Positions 9,624 to 20,073 of a stretch of DNA of 64,000 nt are shown in pieces. Each line of letters begins with the position of its first letter. Within the stretch, counting starts at the first letter, position 1. This DNA comes from Alteromonas marina. Its GTDB lineage: Bacteria; Pseudomonadota; Gammaproteobacteria; Enterobacterales; Alteromonadaceae. The notes under the pieces are model-generated. The model was not told where the DNA came from. It did not search any database and was given only the letters and a program-made list of their open reading frames with translations. Both the position numbers and the translations under genes were made by a program. The stretch covers positions 1 through 64,000 of the forward strand of contig NZ_JWLW01000014.1 in assembly GCF_000808575.1 (NCBI RefSeq). Direction: 5' to 3'.

Positions 9624-10584
9624 GTGGCAAGGCAGAATAGACAGTGAAGACGGCATAGAGGGCCTACGTTGGCATCAAAAAGTTAACGAACTTGAAGTGG
9701 GCGAAGATAATTCATTGGCCAACGCCGTTACCCTTGTTGGTTTTGAAAGTGATTTAGGTGTGGCATTTAACAAAGGCCGCGTAGGTGCAGCGGCTGGTCC
9801 AAACGCTATTCGCCAGGCACTGGCAAACTTACCCTGGCACTGGCCAAGCGCAGCATTGGCTGATTTAGGGAATGTTACCGCTAAAGAGAACTTAGCCCAG
9901 GCACAAACCCAATATGCTGACGCCATTTGCTATGCGCTCAAGCAAAATGATAGATTGGTCATTGGGCTGGGAGGGGGACATGAAATTGCATGGGGTAGCT
10001 ATCAAGGGCTTTTCAATGCTAAGCCCGAAAGCGCCCGCATTGGTGTTATTAATTTTGATGCCCATTTTGATTTAAGAAAGCCTTCACCAAACACCAGTTC
10101 AGGTACGCCGTTCAGGCAAGTGTATGATCACTGCCAGCTACACGATACACCGTTTCATTACGCTTGTTTGGGCGTATCGAAAGCAGCCAATACACCAGCG
10201 CTGTTTAACTTTGCCAATACGTCCAACACGCGCTATTTAACCGATGTGGCGTTAAATGATGAATCACTGTGTATGCAGCGAATAGATGAGCTACTATCTC
10301 CGATGCTAAAAGACATCGATGAGCTTTACGTCACTGTATGTTTAGATGCATTTCCAGCAGCACAAGCACCTGGCGTTAGCGCGCCCAGTGCATTGGGAAT
10401 TTCTCCCACACTTGTTATCAACACACTGCACTTTTTAGCACAGCACCAAAGTACTTATGGGTATCAATGGAGACTGTGTGACGTTGCGGAAATGAACCCC
10501 AATTATGACATTGATAGCCGCACCGCAAAGCTGGCTGCACGGCTAATTTTTGAAGCAGTAGATGCAATAAGCTCGCACACTTAA
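9616..10584 (+). CDS. hutG: Formimidoylglutamase
   Basis: Fourth Hut step: N-formimino-L-glutamate to glutamate plus formamide, so this organism appears to use the four-step route ending in HutG. The 322-residue protein belongs to the arginase/ureohydrolase family, with manganese-site motifs GLGGGHEIAWGSY and NFDAHFDLR, a third region LDAFPAAQAPGVSAPS and GxAAGPNAIR near the N terminus. The ATG at 9616 lies inside the end of hutI and is preceded by AAGGAAGG, indicating translational coupling; a longer frame from 9577 would only add residues overlapping hutI. Confidence 0.93.
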   Translation: MFKWQGRIDSEDGIEGLRWHQKVNELEVGEDNSLANAVTLVGFESDLGVAFNKGRVGAAAGPNAIRQALANLPWHWPSAALADLGNVTAKENLAQAQTQYADAICYALKQNDRLVIGLGGGHEIAWGSYQGLFNAKPESARIGVINFDAHFDLRKPSPNTSSGTPFRQVYDHCQLHDTPFHYACLGVSKAANTPALFNFANTSNTRYLTDVALNDESLCMQRIDELLSPMLKDIDELYVTVCLDAFPAAQAPGVSAPSALGISPTLVINTLHFLAQHQSTYGYQWRLCDVAEMNPNYDIDSRTAKLAARLIFEAVDAISSHT

Positions 10585-10618
10585 CGAGTTAACGCTTTAA
10601 CGTTTGACGCTTTTATGT

Positions 10619-11839
10619 TTACTGGCCGCCTGCCCTTTCACATGCAGCGGCGGTAAACAAGACATCGGTGGAGCTATTTAATGCTGTTTCAGCAGAGTCT
10701 TGCAGTACGCCGACAATAAAGCCCACCGCAACCACCTGCATAGCCACTTCATTGGGTATATTAAACAGGCTACAGGCAAGCGGAATAAGCAGCAGCGAAC
10801 CACCTGCAACACCTGAACTTCCACATGCTGATACCGCAGCGATAACGCTTAACAATACAGCAGTAGGGAAATCTACAGAAATTCCCAAGGTATTAACCGC
10901 AGCTAGCGTCAACACGGTTATTGTGATTGCAGCCCCAGCCATATTAATCGTGGCGCCTAACGGAATAGATACCGAATAGGTGTCTTCATCAAGCTTTAAG
11001 CGTTTACACAGCGCCATGTTTACCGGAATATTCGCCGCCGAACTACGGGTGAAAAACGCCGTAATACCGCTTTCTTTCAGGCATTTGAACACCAAAGGAT
11101 AGGGGTTCTTTTTGGTTGCCAAGAATACTAATAAAGGGTTGGTCACAAGTGCGATAAATAGCATTGCGCCAATCAGTACCGTTAATAAATGAGAGTATCC
11201 AAGCAATGCTTCAAAGCCCGTTGTAGCAATGGTATTAGCTACCAAGCCGAAAATACCGAAGGGCGCGAGTTTAATAACAAAACCCACCACGGTTGTTACG
11301 CTATCTGCCATATTTTGAAGTAGCGCTTTTGTTGCCTCGCTAGCATGACGTAGACCTAAACCTAGACCTACAGCCCACGTGAGAATACCAATGTAATTTC
11401 CATTTACTAATGCATTTACCGGATTATCTACCATGTTATAAAGCAAAGCGGTAAGGACTTCCGACACACCTTTCGGCGCAGCTTGGCTAACTTCTGAAGT
11501 CACTAAGCTTAAGCTTGTAGGAAAAGCAAAGCTTGCCAACACGGCGGTGAGCGCAGCCAGAAGTGTGCCCAACAAATAAAGCACAAGCACGGGTTTGATG
11601 AAGGTTTGCTCGTTTTGCTTATGGTTGGCGATGGACGCCATGACCAAAACAAAAACCAATAAAGGAGCAATTGCTTTTAGGGCTTTTACAAATAAGTTAC
11701 CCAATAGCCCTGCTGATTGAGCAGTTGAAGGTGAAAAACTCGCTATAGCAATACCGCATACGATACCAATGATAATTTGCAGTACCAAACTGCCATTCAT
11801 GTAGCGCTGAAACAGGCTGGGGCGTGACGTTGAATCCAT
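10619..11839 (-). CDS. sstT: Sodium/serine-threonine symporter SstT
   Basis: A 406-residue inner-membrane transporter of the dicarboxylate/amino acid:cation symporter family. The start [18 protein letters not shown], the run [30 protein letters not shown], the hairpin [16 protein letters not shown] and the [13 protein letters not shown] segment match SstT, which takes up serine and threonine with Na+. The ATG at 11839 matches the E. coli N terminus; 12 further codons upstream are open but not needed. It stands alone, convergent with hutG, with only 34 bases between them and no terminator visible. Confidence 0.93.
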   Translation of the reverse strand: MDSTSRPSLFQRYMNGSLVLQIIIGIVCGIAIASFSPSTAQSAGLLGNLFVKALKAIAPLLVFVLVMASIANHKQNEQTFIKPVLVLYLLGTLLAALTAVLASFAFPTSLSLVTSEVSQAAPKGVSEVLTALLYNMVDNPVNALVNGNYIGILTWAVGLGLGLRHASEATKALLQNMADSVTTVVGFVIKLAPFGIFGLVANTIATTGFEALLGYSHLLTVLIGAMLFIALVTNPLLVFLATKKNPYPLVFKCLKESGITAFFTRSSAANIPVNMALCKRLKLDEDTYSVSIPLGATINMAGAAITITVLTLAAVNTLGISVDFPTAVLLSVIAAVSACGSSGVAGGSLLLIPLACSLFNIPNEVAMQVVAVGFIVGVLQDSAETALNSSTDVLFTAAACERAGGQ

Positions 11840-11966
11840 AAATGTTGATCCATTATTATTTTGACGACGCACCATAAAGGATAACGTTACACAAATGAAC
11901 CTGTTTAGTCTTAGTTACTCGCAAATAACCGTATGCTTGCCGTTTATAAGGGTTTACGCGGTGAGT

Positions 11967-14900
11967 TCACCCCACCGCATAAGGTTTTTCTAGTGCACTC
12001 AACCCCACACCGTTGCGTTTAATCACTTTAAGCTGAGTAGGAATACGCTCTTTCATGGCTTCAATATGGCTTATCACACCAATCATTTTTCCACTGGCAT
12101 TTAGGTTATCCAGTGCATCAAGGGCCACATCTAAAGTTTCAGCATCAAGGGTGCCAAAGCCTTCATCTAAAAACAGCGAATCAATACTGGTCTTGTGACT
12201 GACCAAGTCAGATAGAGCTAATGCCAGTGCAAGGCTCACTAAGAAACTTTCTCCGCCAGACAGGGTTTTGGTGTCTCGCACTACGTCACCTTGCCAGGTG
12301 TCTAATACACTTAAACCCAACCCTTCGTTTTCTTTTCGAATTAGCTGGTAGCGACCGTGTAATTTATTAAGCTGCTGATTTGCAAGCTGCACTAAGTTGT
12401 CCAAAGTAAGTCCTTGGGCAAAACGTCTGAATTTGTCGCCACTGGCCGAACCAATTAACGAGTGCAGGTAGGTAATATCATCGTAATAGGCCTCAAACGC
12501 GGCCATCTCATCAACAAGCTGCTGCTGCCTTTCTCGGGCTTGATTGTTAGCGCTTAGCTGCTGTTCAATTTGCCCTAAAGACGATAACAGGGTGTCACGC
12601 TGCTGAGCTTGCTGGGTAATTTTCGTATCGAGCCACTGTGCACCGTGCTCTTCTAACTCGCTCTGCCACTGCGCTGCATTAGCATGGGCTTTTAGCGATT
12701 GTTGGGTAGCTAGCGCGTTTTCTAGCTTTAAGTCCGCTTGTTGTTTTTGCTGAGTTAATCGCTTTTGCAGTTCAAGCAAAGTGTTGCGGGTATCTTCGTC
12801 TAAAAGCGCATTGCTAAACGCTTGCTCATCGTCAAAAGGGCTGCTCGCCAACTGACGGCTAAAGTGCTCTGTTGCCTCTGTAAGTGCCAGTTCTTTTTCG
12901 CGCATTTGCTCATTAAGCTGGGCAATTTCTGCTTCTAAACGAGACAAAATAGTGTCCGTTTGTTGCAGGCGAGATTTGCATTCATTTACATTTCGCTCAG
13001 CGTGTTCTTGGGCAGCGCTTGCCTTATTCCTTATTTCAGCAATATCCCCCTCAGGAAATACGGTTGTGCGCGAGTCTCGCAGCGCCTTTAAACTATTATC
13101 TAGCTGCACAAGCTCTTCGCATACGCCCTTAAGCTGATTTTCGGCGCTCTCGATATCACGACTGACCACAAGCAAGGTGCTACTTACCTCTTGCAACTCA
13201 TCTTTAAGTTTGGCGTGTAGCTGATGATTGTGTTTATAAGTTTTTAGCGCTTCGGCTTTTTCATTTAACCACGTGGTAATTCCATCAATAGACAGGTTGT
13301 GAATGTCAGCACCGTGCGCCGTCATAGTTTCGCTAAGCGCTAAAATACCGTCGTTAACCCTTTTTGTTTTACTCTCTAACTCTGAATTACGTTCGGTGAA
13401 TTGCTTTTCCAAGGTTTCGCGCTGCTGCAACGAAACAGCAAGTTCTGACTGCTTGGCTTGTAGCAACTGTTGCGCTTCATTTTTAGCCTGTTGTGCAGCA
13501 TTTAGAGCTTGCTCGCACTCTTCTAAACGGGTTAATTGAGCACTAATATCATCAAGACGAGTTTTAAACTGCTGGGTAAATTGAGCGACGCTTTGCGAAG
13601 TATTAATGTCGACCTTTTCAAAGCTCGGTATATCAGCGCTAAGTACGCTTGAAATCTGCTGCCACTTTTCTAGTAGCGTATCTCGTTGCCCGCTTGCCTG
13701 TTCTAGCTGCTTATTAACCTGAGCAAGAGTGAATTCAGTTTGTGTAACGCTTTCTTTTGCTCGCGCCCCTTGCTGCTCAATATCATCTAACTGCTGCTTT
13801 AAGCTATCTCGCTTTTGGATAGTTTCAGGTACATCAATAACCACGCTAGACGTGGTGTGCTCGTTTGCCCCACAGACAGGGCATGGCTCGCCACTTTTTA
13901 ACTGCGCGCGCAGGTGCGCCACTTCAGCATCCAGGGCGATAAGCGCTTCTATGTCTTTTAAATTACTGCGGGTTTGTCTGTAAGCATCAACCAAGGCTTG
14001 GCGGTCAGATTGCTGCTGTGCTAGTTGCTTCGCTAAGTCCTCTTTCTGTGCACTCAGCGATACTCTGTCTTGCTCTAGTGCCAAATATTGCTGTTGAATA
14101 TGCCCTATCTGTAACACGTTATCCCAATGATGGAGCTTGGTATCACGCTCTTGCTGAAGGCTTGCTTTGCTGGTTGCATTAGCACTATTAGTATCACTTA
14201 GTTTGTCAGATAGCGCGGCCTGAAGTGCCTTTTCGCACTTGGCAACTTGCGCGTTTTTGTCATCGAAGGTCTGCGTCAACGCGCTTAACGACTCATTTGT
14301 TTTTGCAATAGCTTCATCTAGGGATGAAAGCGCCTGACGATCATTCTTTACGCTTTGTGTCAGTGTTTCTAATTGCTTCTGATCATGTTCAATATGGCGC
14401 GCCGTTTCACTCCAGCCACTTATAAATTCTGCCATGCCGCTAAGTGAGTGATGTTCACTTAAGTAAGTTTCCAGTTCACCAAGCTTTGTTTTGTTATCTG
14501 CCGAAGCGTTTTCGATTTCTGTGCGCTTTAGCGTTAACGCGTTTATTGACTGCCTTAAACGTGCCGCGTTTTCGTTTTCTTTTTGCTGTTCACTAGTGAG
14601 CTGCGCTATTTGGTTATCTAACGGAACTACCTGCTCATTGATGCGCTTTTCAAGCTCACTGCTTTGTTGCTTTGTAAGCGCTAGCGCTTGTTCAGCGTTG
14701 GTCACTTCCAAACTGAGCTGTGCATTTTGCGTTTTTAAGTCTGGCAACTGGGCTGCTTTCTCTTCAAGCCTTTCTTTATAACGGGTTACGTCTTGCTGAA
14801 GCCCGTTTCTTTGCAAAAATGGCAGGCGAAGCTTTTCAGCTGGCTCACTTTGGGCGAGAAGATCAAGTTGTTGTTTCGCCTCATTTATGGCGTTATTCGC

Positions 14901-15704
14901 GCTCTGCTGCGCTTCACTGGCTTCTTTAATGGAGAGCTCATTGGCGTTAAACGCTTGTTGCCACTGCTGTTGCTTTTGTAACTGAACAAGTGTTTGGTTA
15001 GACGTTGCGACTTGGCTCTTGGTTTGTGCTTGCTCTTCTTCAAGCTGGGCGATTTGCTCGTCGCTAAGCAAGGTTACGCCTTCTAGCTTTATCGCAAACT
15101 CTTTTTTCTTTTGTTTAGCGTCACTAAATTGCTGATGTACTGCCTGTGATATCTGCCCGTAAATTTCGGTGCCAGTTAACTCTTCAAGCAGCTCGGCTCG
15201 GTCGGCCTCGTTAGCATTTAAAAACGCAGCAAAATCCCCTTGCGACAACATCATAGACTTGGTGAAACGGGCAAAGTTAAGACCAGTCAGCTTTTCAATC
15301 TCTTCGCTTTTCGGCCTAACTTGGGTAGCCAATACCTTGCCGCTTTCAACTTCGGCCAGCTCAACATCGGCACTTTGCAGGTTACCGTCAACTTTCCCTC
15401 TGGCCCGACGCATACTCCAAAACGCACGGTATGCTTTCCCCTTAATATCAAACTCAACCTCCGCCAAACACTCCGCCGTGCCGCGGGTCATGATGTCGTT
15501 GTTAGACGTTGAAATTGGCCCCAAGCGAGGGGTTTGGTGATAAAGCGCTAAACAAATGGCATCAAGTAGCGTGGTTTTACCCGCCCCCGTTGGACCCGTG
15601 ATAGCAAACAGGCCATTGTCGATAAACGGCGACTGGGTGAAATCTATCTTCCACTCCCCTTTTAAGGCGTTTAGATTTTTAAGGCGTAAGGTCAATATTC
15701 TCAT
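11967..15704 (-). CDS. sbcC: Exonuclease subunit SbcC
   Basis: ATPase subunit of the SbcCD (Mre11-Rad50-like) nuclease, which processes DNA hairpins and blocked ends. Visible: Walker A GPTGAGKT at residues 37-44, the Q-loop area SMMLSQGDFAAFLNA, very long coiled coils on both sides of a zinc hook CPVCG around the middle, then C-terminal ABC signature LSGGESFLVSLALALALS and Walker B/D-loop DSLFLDEGFGTLD. At 1245 residues it is about 200 longer than E. coli SbcC, the extra length being in the Gln/Glu-rich coiled coil. It starts four bases after the sbcD stop. Confidence 0.95.
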   Translation of the reverse strand: MRILTLRLKNLNALKGEWKIDFTQSPFIDNGLFAITGPTGAGKTTLLDAICLALYHQTPRLGPISTSNNDIMTRGTAECLAEVEFDIKGKAYRAFWSMRRARGKVDGNLQSADVELAEVESGKVLATQVRPKSEEIEKLTGLNFARFTKSMMLSQGDFAAFLNANEADRAELLEELTGTEIYGQISQAVHQQFSDAKQKKKEFAIKLEGVTLLSDEQIAQLEEEQAQTKSQVATSNQTLVQLQKQQQWQQAFNANELSIKEASEAQQSANNAINEAKQQLDLLAQSEPAEKLRLPFLQRNGLQQDVTRYKERLEEKAAQLPDLKTQNAQLSLEVTNAEQALALTKQQSSELEKRINEQVVPLDNQIAQLTSEQQKENENAARLRQSINALTLKRTEIENASADNKTKLGELETYLSEHHSLSGMAEFISGWSETARHIEHDQKQLETLTQSVKNDRQALSSLDEAIAKTNESLSALTQTFDDKNAQVAKCEKALQAALSDKLSDTNSANATSKASLQQERDTKLHHWDNVLQIGHIQQQYLALEQDRVSLSAQKEDLAKQLAQQQSDRQALVDAYRQTRSNLKDIEALIALDAEVAHLRAQLKSGEPCPVCGANEHTTSSVVIDVPETIQKRDSLKQQLDDIEQQGARAKESVTQTEFTLAQVNKQLEQASGQRDTLLEKWQQISSVLSADIPSFEKVDINTSQSVAQFTQQFKTRLDDISAQLTRLEECEQALNAAQQAKNEAQQLLQAKQSELAVSLQQRETLEKQFTERNSELESKTKRVNDGILALSETMTAHGADIHNLSIDGITTWLNEKAEALKTYKHNHQLHAKLKDELQEVSSTLLVVSRDIESAENQLKGVCEELVQLDNSLKALRDSRTTVFPEGDIAEIRNKASAAQEHAERNVNECKSRLQQTDTILSRLEAEIAQLNEQMREKELALTEATEHFSRQLASSPFDDEQAFSNALLDEDTRNTLLELQKRLTQQKQQADLKLENALATQQSLKAHANAAQWQSELEEHGAQWLDTKITQQAQQRDTLLSSLGQIEQQLSANNQARERQQQLVDEMAAFEAYYDDITYLHSLIGSASGDKFRRFAQGLTLDNLVQLANQQLNKLHGRYQLIRKENEGLGLSVLDTWQGDVVRDTKTLSGGESFLVSLALALALSDLVSHKTSIDSLFLDEGFGTLDAETLDVALDALDNLNASGKMIGVISHIEAMKERIPTQLKVIKRNGVGLSALEKPYAVG

Positions 15705-15708
15705 TGTA

Positions 15709-17247
15709 TTACTCGCCTTTATTTTCTGTTGTGTTTGCCAATGAGGTCTCTACTGGTACTTCAGCATCTTCATCGTTGCTGTGCACTTGCTCTACTGCTT
15801 CATTGAACAGCTGCCTTATCCGGTTTATGCGTGGAGCGTTTTTCTCTGAACCGGCTTCTTTTGTCGCTCCAGCGCTTTGGTCATCATCTAGCAGGGTTGC
15901 TTGTGCCGACTCAGTTGGTACCGACCCGCTCTGTGCCGACTCACTTGTTGGATTATCTTCTATGCTCTCCAGTGCCAAACGTGCTTCAAATACATCGTTT
16001 ACCGATAGTTCGCTAAGCTGGACGTTTTGCTTTTCCGTTAAGCTATTTACTGTGCGCTTGCGTTTCAACTGTAAAATCTCAGCGTTTTTCCCTTCTAACA
16101 AGCCCTGAATACGCTGCTGTAGATCAGTCAGATAGTCTTCTGTTTCAACTTCAATGCATAACCACACTGGGTCTTTAGAGCTAATGGCGTTATCCGTTCC
16201 GCTAACGGCTTTATTCATTTCGCTAAGGGGTTTATTAACCTCGCTAAGGGGTTTATCCGCATCGCTAACGGCATCATCTGTTTGAGAAGCTAACGCGATG
16301 GCGTCGCTTTTATTAATGGCCGCCTCAATCGCCTTTAAATCGCCATTTATTACTTCCATGGCCTGAAAGCGCGGTACCGGAAGCGTTGAAATAGTTGGCG
16401 TTGTGCTTTCAGGTTCAAACGTTACCAACACCACTTGCTTTTGCGTGTTTAGTTCGTCAAAGCTGAGCGGTATGGGTGAGCCTGAATAGCGAATGTGCTC
16501 TGTTTTAGCGACTTTCTGTGGCCTGTGAATATGCCCAAGTGCAATGTAATCGGCGGGCGGAAAACCCTTAGCGTCAAAGCCTTCAAGGGTGCCAATGTAG
16601 ATATCGCGTACACTTTCTGACTGACTCACGCCTAAAGCGGTCAAGTGCCCGGTAGCAATAATAGGAATGGCAGCGCTGTTTTCACTGCCCTCCTCTCCTT
16701 GTTTTTCTTCAATTGAGGCGCGCAGTGCCTTGGCTTCATTATAAAGCGCCCCGTAGTGCTGCTTTATCGCATCGCCCAGCGCTTGGCGCTTGTCAGTGGC
16801 GCTTTGCCCTGCCTCACTGACAAGCACATCACGTGGGCGAATAAAGGGTACTGCACACAGTACGGCACCGGGCTGCCCCTTGCGATCGTTAAGCGTAATG
16901 ACTTGTTCACTCAATTCGCCGTATGTACTGGCAATTACGTGGCTATTTAAGTATTTCAGTAGCGCCTTACTTTCGTTCAATACCGACACTGAATCGTGAT
17001 TTCCCCCCAGCACCACCAATGTGCACTGCATCCCCTGTAGCTCACCAATAAACGCATGGTAGAGCTCTCTGGCGTAGCTAGGCGGCGTGCCCGTGTCGAA
17101 CACATCACCCGCGACAATAATCGCATCTATTTGATGCGCTTCTACTTGTTGAAGAAGCCATTTGAGGAAGGCGGCATGTTCGTTTTTGCGGCTTTTCGTA
17201 AAAAAACTCTGACCTAAGTGCCAGTCAGATGTATGCAATATTTTCAT
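15709..17247 (-). CDS. sbcD: Exonuclease subunit SbcD with repeat-bearing C-terminal extension
   Basis: Nuclease subunit of SbcCD. The N-terminal calcineurin-like phosphoesterase shows the metal motifs MKILHTSDWHLGQ, IVAGDVFDTG, VVLGGNHDS, a GHLTALG segment and ALGHIHRPQ. The protein is 512 residues against about 400 in E. coli; the excess is a low-complexity insert with five 7-residue repeats (DNA 16180-16284) and a Ser/Glu/Ala-rich acidic tail. The ATG at 17247 gives the canonical N terminus; the frame is open 15 codons further. It is first in the sbcD-sbcC operon. Confidence 0.94.
   Translation of the reverse strand: MKILHTSDWHLGQSFFTKSRKNEHAAFLKWLLQQVEAHQIDAIIVAGDVFDTGTPPSYARELYHAFIGELQGMQCTLVVLGGNHDSVSVLNESKALLKYLNSHVIASTYGELSEQVITLNDRKGQPGAVLCAVPFIRPRDVLVSEAGQSATDKRQALGDAIKQHYGALYNEAKALRASIEEKQGEEGSENSAAIPIIATGHLTALGVSQSESVRDIYIGTLEGFDAKGFPPADYIALGHIHRPQKVAKTEHIRYSGSPIPLSFDELNTQKQVVLVTFEPESTTPTISTLPVPRFQAMEVINGDLKAIEAAINKSDAIALASQTDDAVSDADKPLSEVNKPLSEMNKAVSGTDNAISSKDPVWLCIEVETEDYLTDLQQRIQGLLEGKNAEILQLKRKRTVNSLTEKQNVQLSELSVNDVFEARLALESIEDNPTSESAQSGSVPTESAQATLLDDDQSAGATKEAGSEKNAPRINRIRQLFNEAVEQVHSNDEDAEVPVETSLANTTENKGE
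16180..16284 (-). repeat. Five tandem 21-bp units inside sbcD
   Basis: Units begin at 16180, 16201, 16222, 16243 and 16264, each opening with GCTAA (plus strand). They encode, N to C, heptads ending in AVS, PLS, PLS, AVS and AIS, such as DADKPLS and EVNKPLS. The two central units share 14 of their first 14 bases (GCTAAGGGGTTTAT), which suggests recent expansion. Confidence 0.85.
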
Positions 17248-17507
17248 GTAGAAGTGAACCAGGCTTGTTGCATTGGAGATAGAGGTGCGCATTCAGTGCA
17301 ATGCGGCTGTTGCCAAGGTGTGTACATAGTTCTACTCACCTTAAGGCAACTATAGAGATTTTGTGCTTTTATGACAACGGTTTGATAGCGTGATTGCTTG
17401 TCTGAAAAAGTTATTTCTGCGTACTGCTCGTCGAGAAAACTGATGTCATAAAGCGCGTATTGTGGAATATGCTAGCTTGCTCTCAATAACGGCGATGTAA
17501 GCGTAAA

Positions 17508-18800
17508 TTAAACAGGCTGATAAATGTTATCCCAGTAATCATCGAGTGTTTTCACTGCTTCGTTAAGCGCCCGCGCTACAAAAACATCGCCGTCTTGTTC
17601 AACTAGTTCCATGTCCACCAGCTTAGTAATAGCGTCAGCAACATCAAAGTCGAGAGCACAATCAAGCTCTTCTGAAAAGTAACTCTCTATCACACTATCG
17701 AGAGTTGCTAATGTCATCCCGCCCGCAGCAATCTCCTTTTCTGAACGTGATGCGCCAAAGGCGGCGGAGCATTCAGAAAAGGTTTCACTACATTTAAGCA
17801 AAAATGTATAAGCCAACAAAGCTTCTTTGCAGTCCTCTTCCTCTGCTGCATCAATTAACGTATGAAATACGCCTGCGTTGTTGTCTAAATTTTTAAAGTA
17901 CAAATTGTCAGACAAGGCTTTCATAAACCTAATTTTTCTGTTTTTAAACTTTGTCCATTCCTTAAAGATAAAGCTGCCGAATACCCCCATGCCGATACCA
18001 AAAGTAATTAGGCTTTGCTTGGTCAATTCCACTTCTTCGCTTTTAAAGCCAAGCCAAAAGGCCAGAAAAGACGCCATGAGAAGTAACGACGCGCCTAACT
18101 TAGTCACTAGCACCACGGTGCCACCTATTGCAGCCGATGCACTGATAATCAACTTATCTAGCGGGCGCATTTTAACTTCACTGTTAGGAAACAGCATTTC
18201 CAAGTCTGCTTTAGGTACGTTTTGAAAAAGCTTTACTATCGTAGAACCAGGTTTAAAAGTGACAGGCTTTTGCCCTTGCTCTTTGAAGTAGGCTTCATCT
18301 TTAAAAGTGATATAAACAGCGACTTTGTCGTAATTGGTAAACGACACCTGCTTTTTTCGCAACCCGAAAAAAGTACGTATGGTTTCTGTTTTTACAGACT
18401 CGCCCCGTCGATAAAACACCACATTTTCAAAGTCATCAAAGCTTACCGCTAGGCGCACTTTAAAAAGCGACTCTTCGTTTAATGCTGCATCTAAATCGTC
18501 GTCTGTAACTTTTTCAAAATTAGCTGCGTTTAAGAGGCTAGCAAACCCCTTGGCAAACGTTCTTTGGCTCTGCTTACGCACCCTTTCATCCGCAGGCTGT
18601 AATTCACGTGTATCTTTATTTGGGTCGAAATGACTGTAGCTATTTTTCAATGCTTCCAATTGTTCATGATACTTGTAGTGAATACGGCTCACTAACAAGG
18701 TTGAGAAAGTACGGAAGCTTTCTGACTCATGAGCGAGTAAATTTTCACACAGGGTAATGACGTCGCGTTTGCGAAAAGGAATAAATCGTTCTAGAGGCAT
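17508..18800 (-). CDS. DUF3754 / TMEM143-like membrane protein
   Basis: A 430-residue protein matching what I know of the DUF3754 family (human TMEM143 relatives): FIPFRKRDV at the start, FENVVFYRRGE, a KLFQNVPKADLEMLFPN segment, two hydrophobic segments (about residues 217-252 and 263-280) and the hallmark LSDNLYFKNLDNNAGVFHTLIDAAEEEDCKEALLAY. The role is unknown. Start: an open frame extends to 18869, but the added residues look unlike the family, so I took the ATG at 18800; no clear ribosome site supports either. It is a single gene. Confidence 0.75.
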   Translation of the reverse strand: MPLERFIPFRKRDVITLCENLLAHESESFRTFSTLLVSRIHYKYHEQLEALKNSYSHFDPNKDTRELQPADERVRKQSQRTFAKGFASLLNAANFEKVTDDDLDAALNEESLFKVRLAVSFDDFENVVFYRRGESVKTETIRTFFGLRKKQVSFTNYDKVAVYITFKDEAYFKEQGQKPVTFKPGSTIVKLFQNVPKADLEMLFPNSEVKMRPLDKLIISASAAIGGTVVLVTKLGASLLLMASFLAFWLGFKSEEVELTKQSLITFGIGMGVFGSFIFKEWTKFKNRKIRFMKALSDNLYFKNLDNNAGVFHTLIDAAEEEDCKEALLAYTFLLKCSETFSECSAAFGASRSEKEIAAGGMTLATLDSVIESYFSEELDCALDFDVADAITKLVDMELVEQDGDVFVARALNEAVKTLDDYWDNIYQPV

Positions 18801-18869
18801 AGATGGTCTTATGAGTATTATTACTTCTTGTTCGATGTGAATAGTTACCTTAGTGTGAGAAAAACACAA

Positions 18870-19358
18870 CAGTTCTAAGCGGAATTAAGCCAAATGGATA
18901 AGCCGCAAGTGCGACTTACGTCAAAAAGCCTTGCGCTGGATAACAAGTATAAAGAGCTGTTGAGAATCAATAGCCTGCTCTTTGCAGATTAACTCGTTTG
19001 GCATTGCTGAAAGTTATAAATGCATAATTACTAAGGTTCACTTTTTCAGAGCGCTCTTTAACTCTTTGCGGTATTAACGACATTAACAATATGCAGCTGT
19101 TAGGTGCTGACATGCAGCGATATACTGTTCCCCGCCTCCACCACACTGGTAGACAAACGCCGAAACCATCAGGTCATTTTTTTTCACTACCCTTTTATCT
19201 AACGCCGACGCTCTACTCTGGTTGTGAAACTCCCCATTTATTAATATCGTCCATAACACTACTTCTTGAGATTTCCAAGTTAGCATGTCCCTTCATTTAC
19301 CAATAAAACCTAGCTGATTAAGCTTAAATAAAAAATTAACTTCGCTTACAATGCGCTG
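18870..19358. other. Long intergenic region upstream of the YigZ gene
   Basis: Short opposing frames of 67-71 codons occur here, but they overlap each other and lack family features, so I do not call genes. One hairpin stands out (18951-18983). The region should hold the promoters of the divergent flanking genes. Confidence 0.4.
18951..18983. other. Hairpin in the 18.9 kb gap
   Basis: AAAGAGC (18951-18957) pairs with GCTCTTT (18977-18983), with an inner TTGA/TCAA pairing in the loop. No T tract follows on the plus strand. It could belong to a small RNA, without other support. Confidence 0.25.
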
Positions 19359-19961
19359 ATGACTTATCCCGTCCCAGCTAAACAGGTTGAAACCCTGTAC
19401 GAAATTAAGAAAAGCAAATTCATTGCATGTGCTGGCTTTGCGAATTCTCGCGAAAGCGCAATGGCGCTGTTAGATAGTGTTAAACAACAGTATCCCGACG
19501 CACGCCATCACTGCTGGGCCTATGTTTTTGGAAACCCCAGTTCGCCAAGCAGCGCGGCAATGGCGGATGACGGCGAGCCCAGCGGTACTGCCGGGAAACC
19601 CATCTTAAATGTACTTCAGCACAAAGATATCGGTGACATTATGATTATCGTTACGCGGTATTTTGGCGGCATTAAATTAGGTGCAGGAGGCCTAGTAAGA
19701 GCTTACTCTGCTGCCGCTCAGCAGGCCATTGACGCCCTTGAAATCAGGCAAGAGATTAAACTGGAACCGCTACGTGTAGACATAGATTTCAAACACGAAC
19801 AGTTCGTTCGTCATCTGGTGGAACAAGCACAGGGCAATATCGCGAACTGTGATTACGGAAGCAGCGTCAAAATAGACGTCGAATTGCCGCTAGATGCATT
19901 AGAAGACTTTAAAAAGCAAATGGCACCTATTGCATTTTCGGTATCAGAAGAGAACGAGTAA
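19359..19961 (+). CDS. yigZ: YigZ / IMPACT family protein (UPF0029)
   Basis: A 200-residue protein with the UPF0029/IMPACT N-terminal domain: EIKKSKFIACAGFANSR, DARHHCWAYVFG, SAAMADDGEPSGTAGKPILNVLQ and DIMIIVTRYFGGIKLGAGGLVRAYS. A C-terminal domain of about 65 residues (DUF1949-like, ferredoxin fold) follows. In eukaryotes IMPACT regulates translation through GCN1; the bacterial role is not settled. The ATG lacks a clear Shine-Dalgarno sequence. It is a single gene. Confidence 0.93.
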   Translation: MTYPVPAKQVETLYEIKKSKFIACAGFANSRESAMALLDSVKQQYPDARHHCWAYVFGNPSSPSSAAMADDGEPSGTAGKPILNVLQHKDIGDIMIIVTRYFGGIKLGAGGLVRAYSAAAQQAIDALEIRQEIKLEPLRVDIDFKHEQFVRHLVEQAQGNIANCDYGSSVKIDVELPLDALEDFKKQMAPIAFSVSEENE

Positions 19962-20073
19962 GTGCCTGCGAAAACGTGATTTACGAGGTATTCAGGGGAT
20001 GGGACTTAAACATCTAAGCAGTCGGCTCTAGTAATCACCAGAGCCTTACCTTGTAACCATGAGCTGCCCATAC

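Noticed and set aside
15704..16108. 134-codon frame opposite the sbcD 3' end
   Set aside because: Shadow frame produced by the repeat-rich, low-complexity sbcD tail.
16180..16284. Regularly spaced repeats that could suggest a CRISPR-like array
   Set aside because: The units are contiguous 21-mers in frame with sbcD, with no spacers and no cas genes nearby.
19083..19306. Two opposing short frames in the 18.9-19.4 kb gap
   Set aside because: They overlap each other, have no ribosome site or family features, and lie where promoters are expected.
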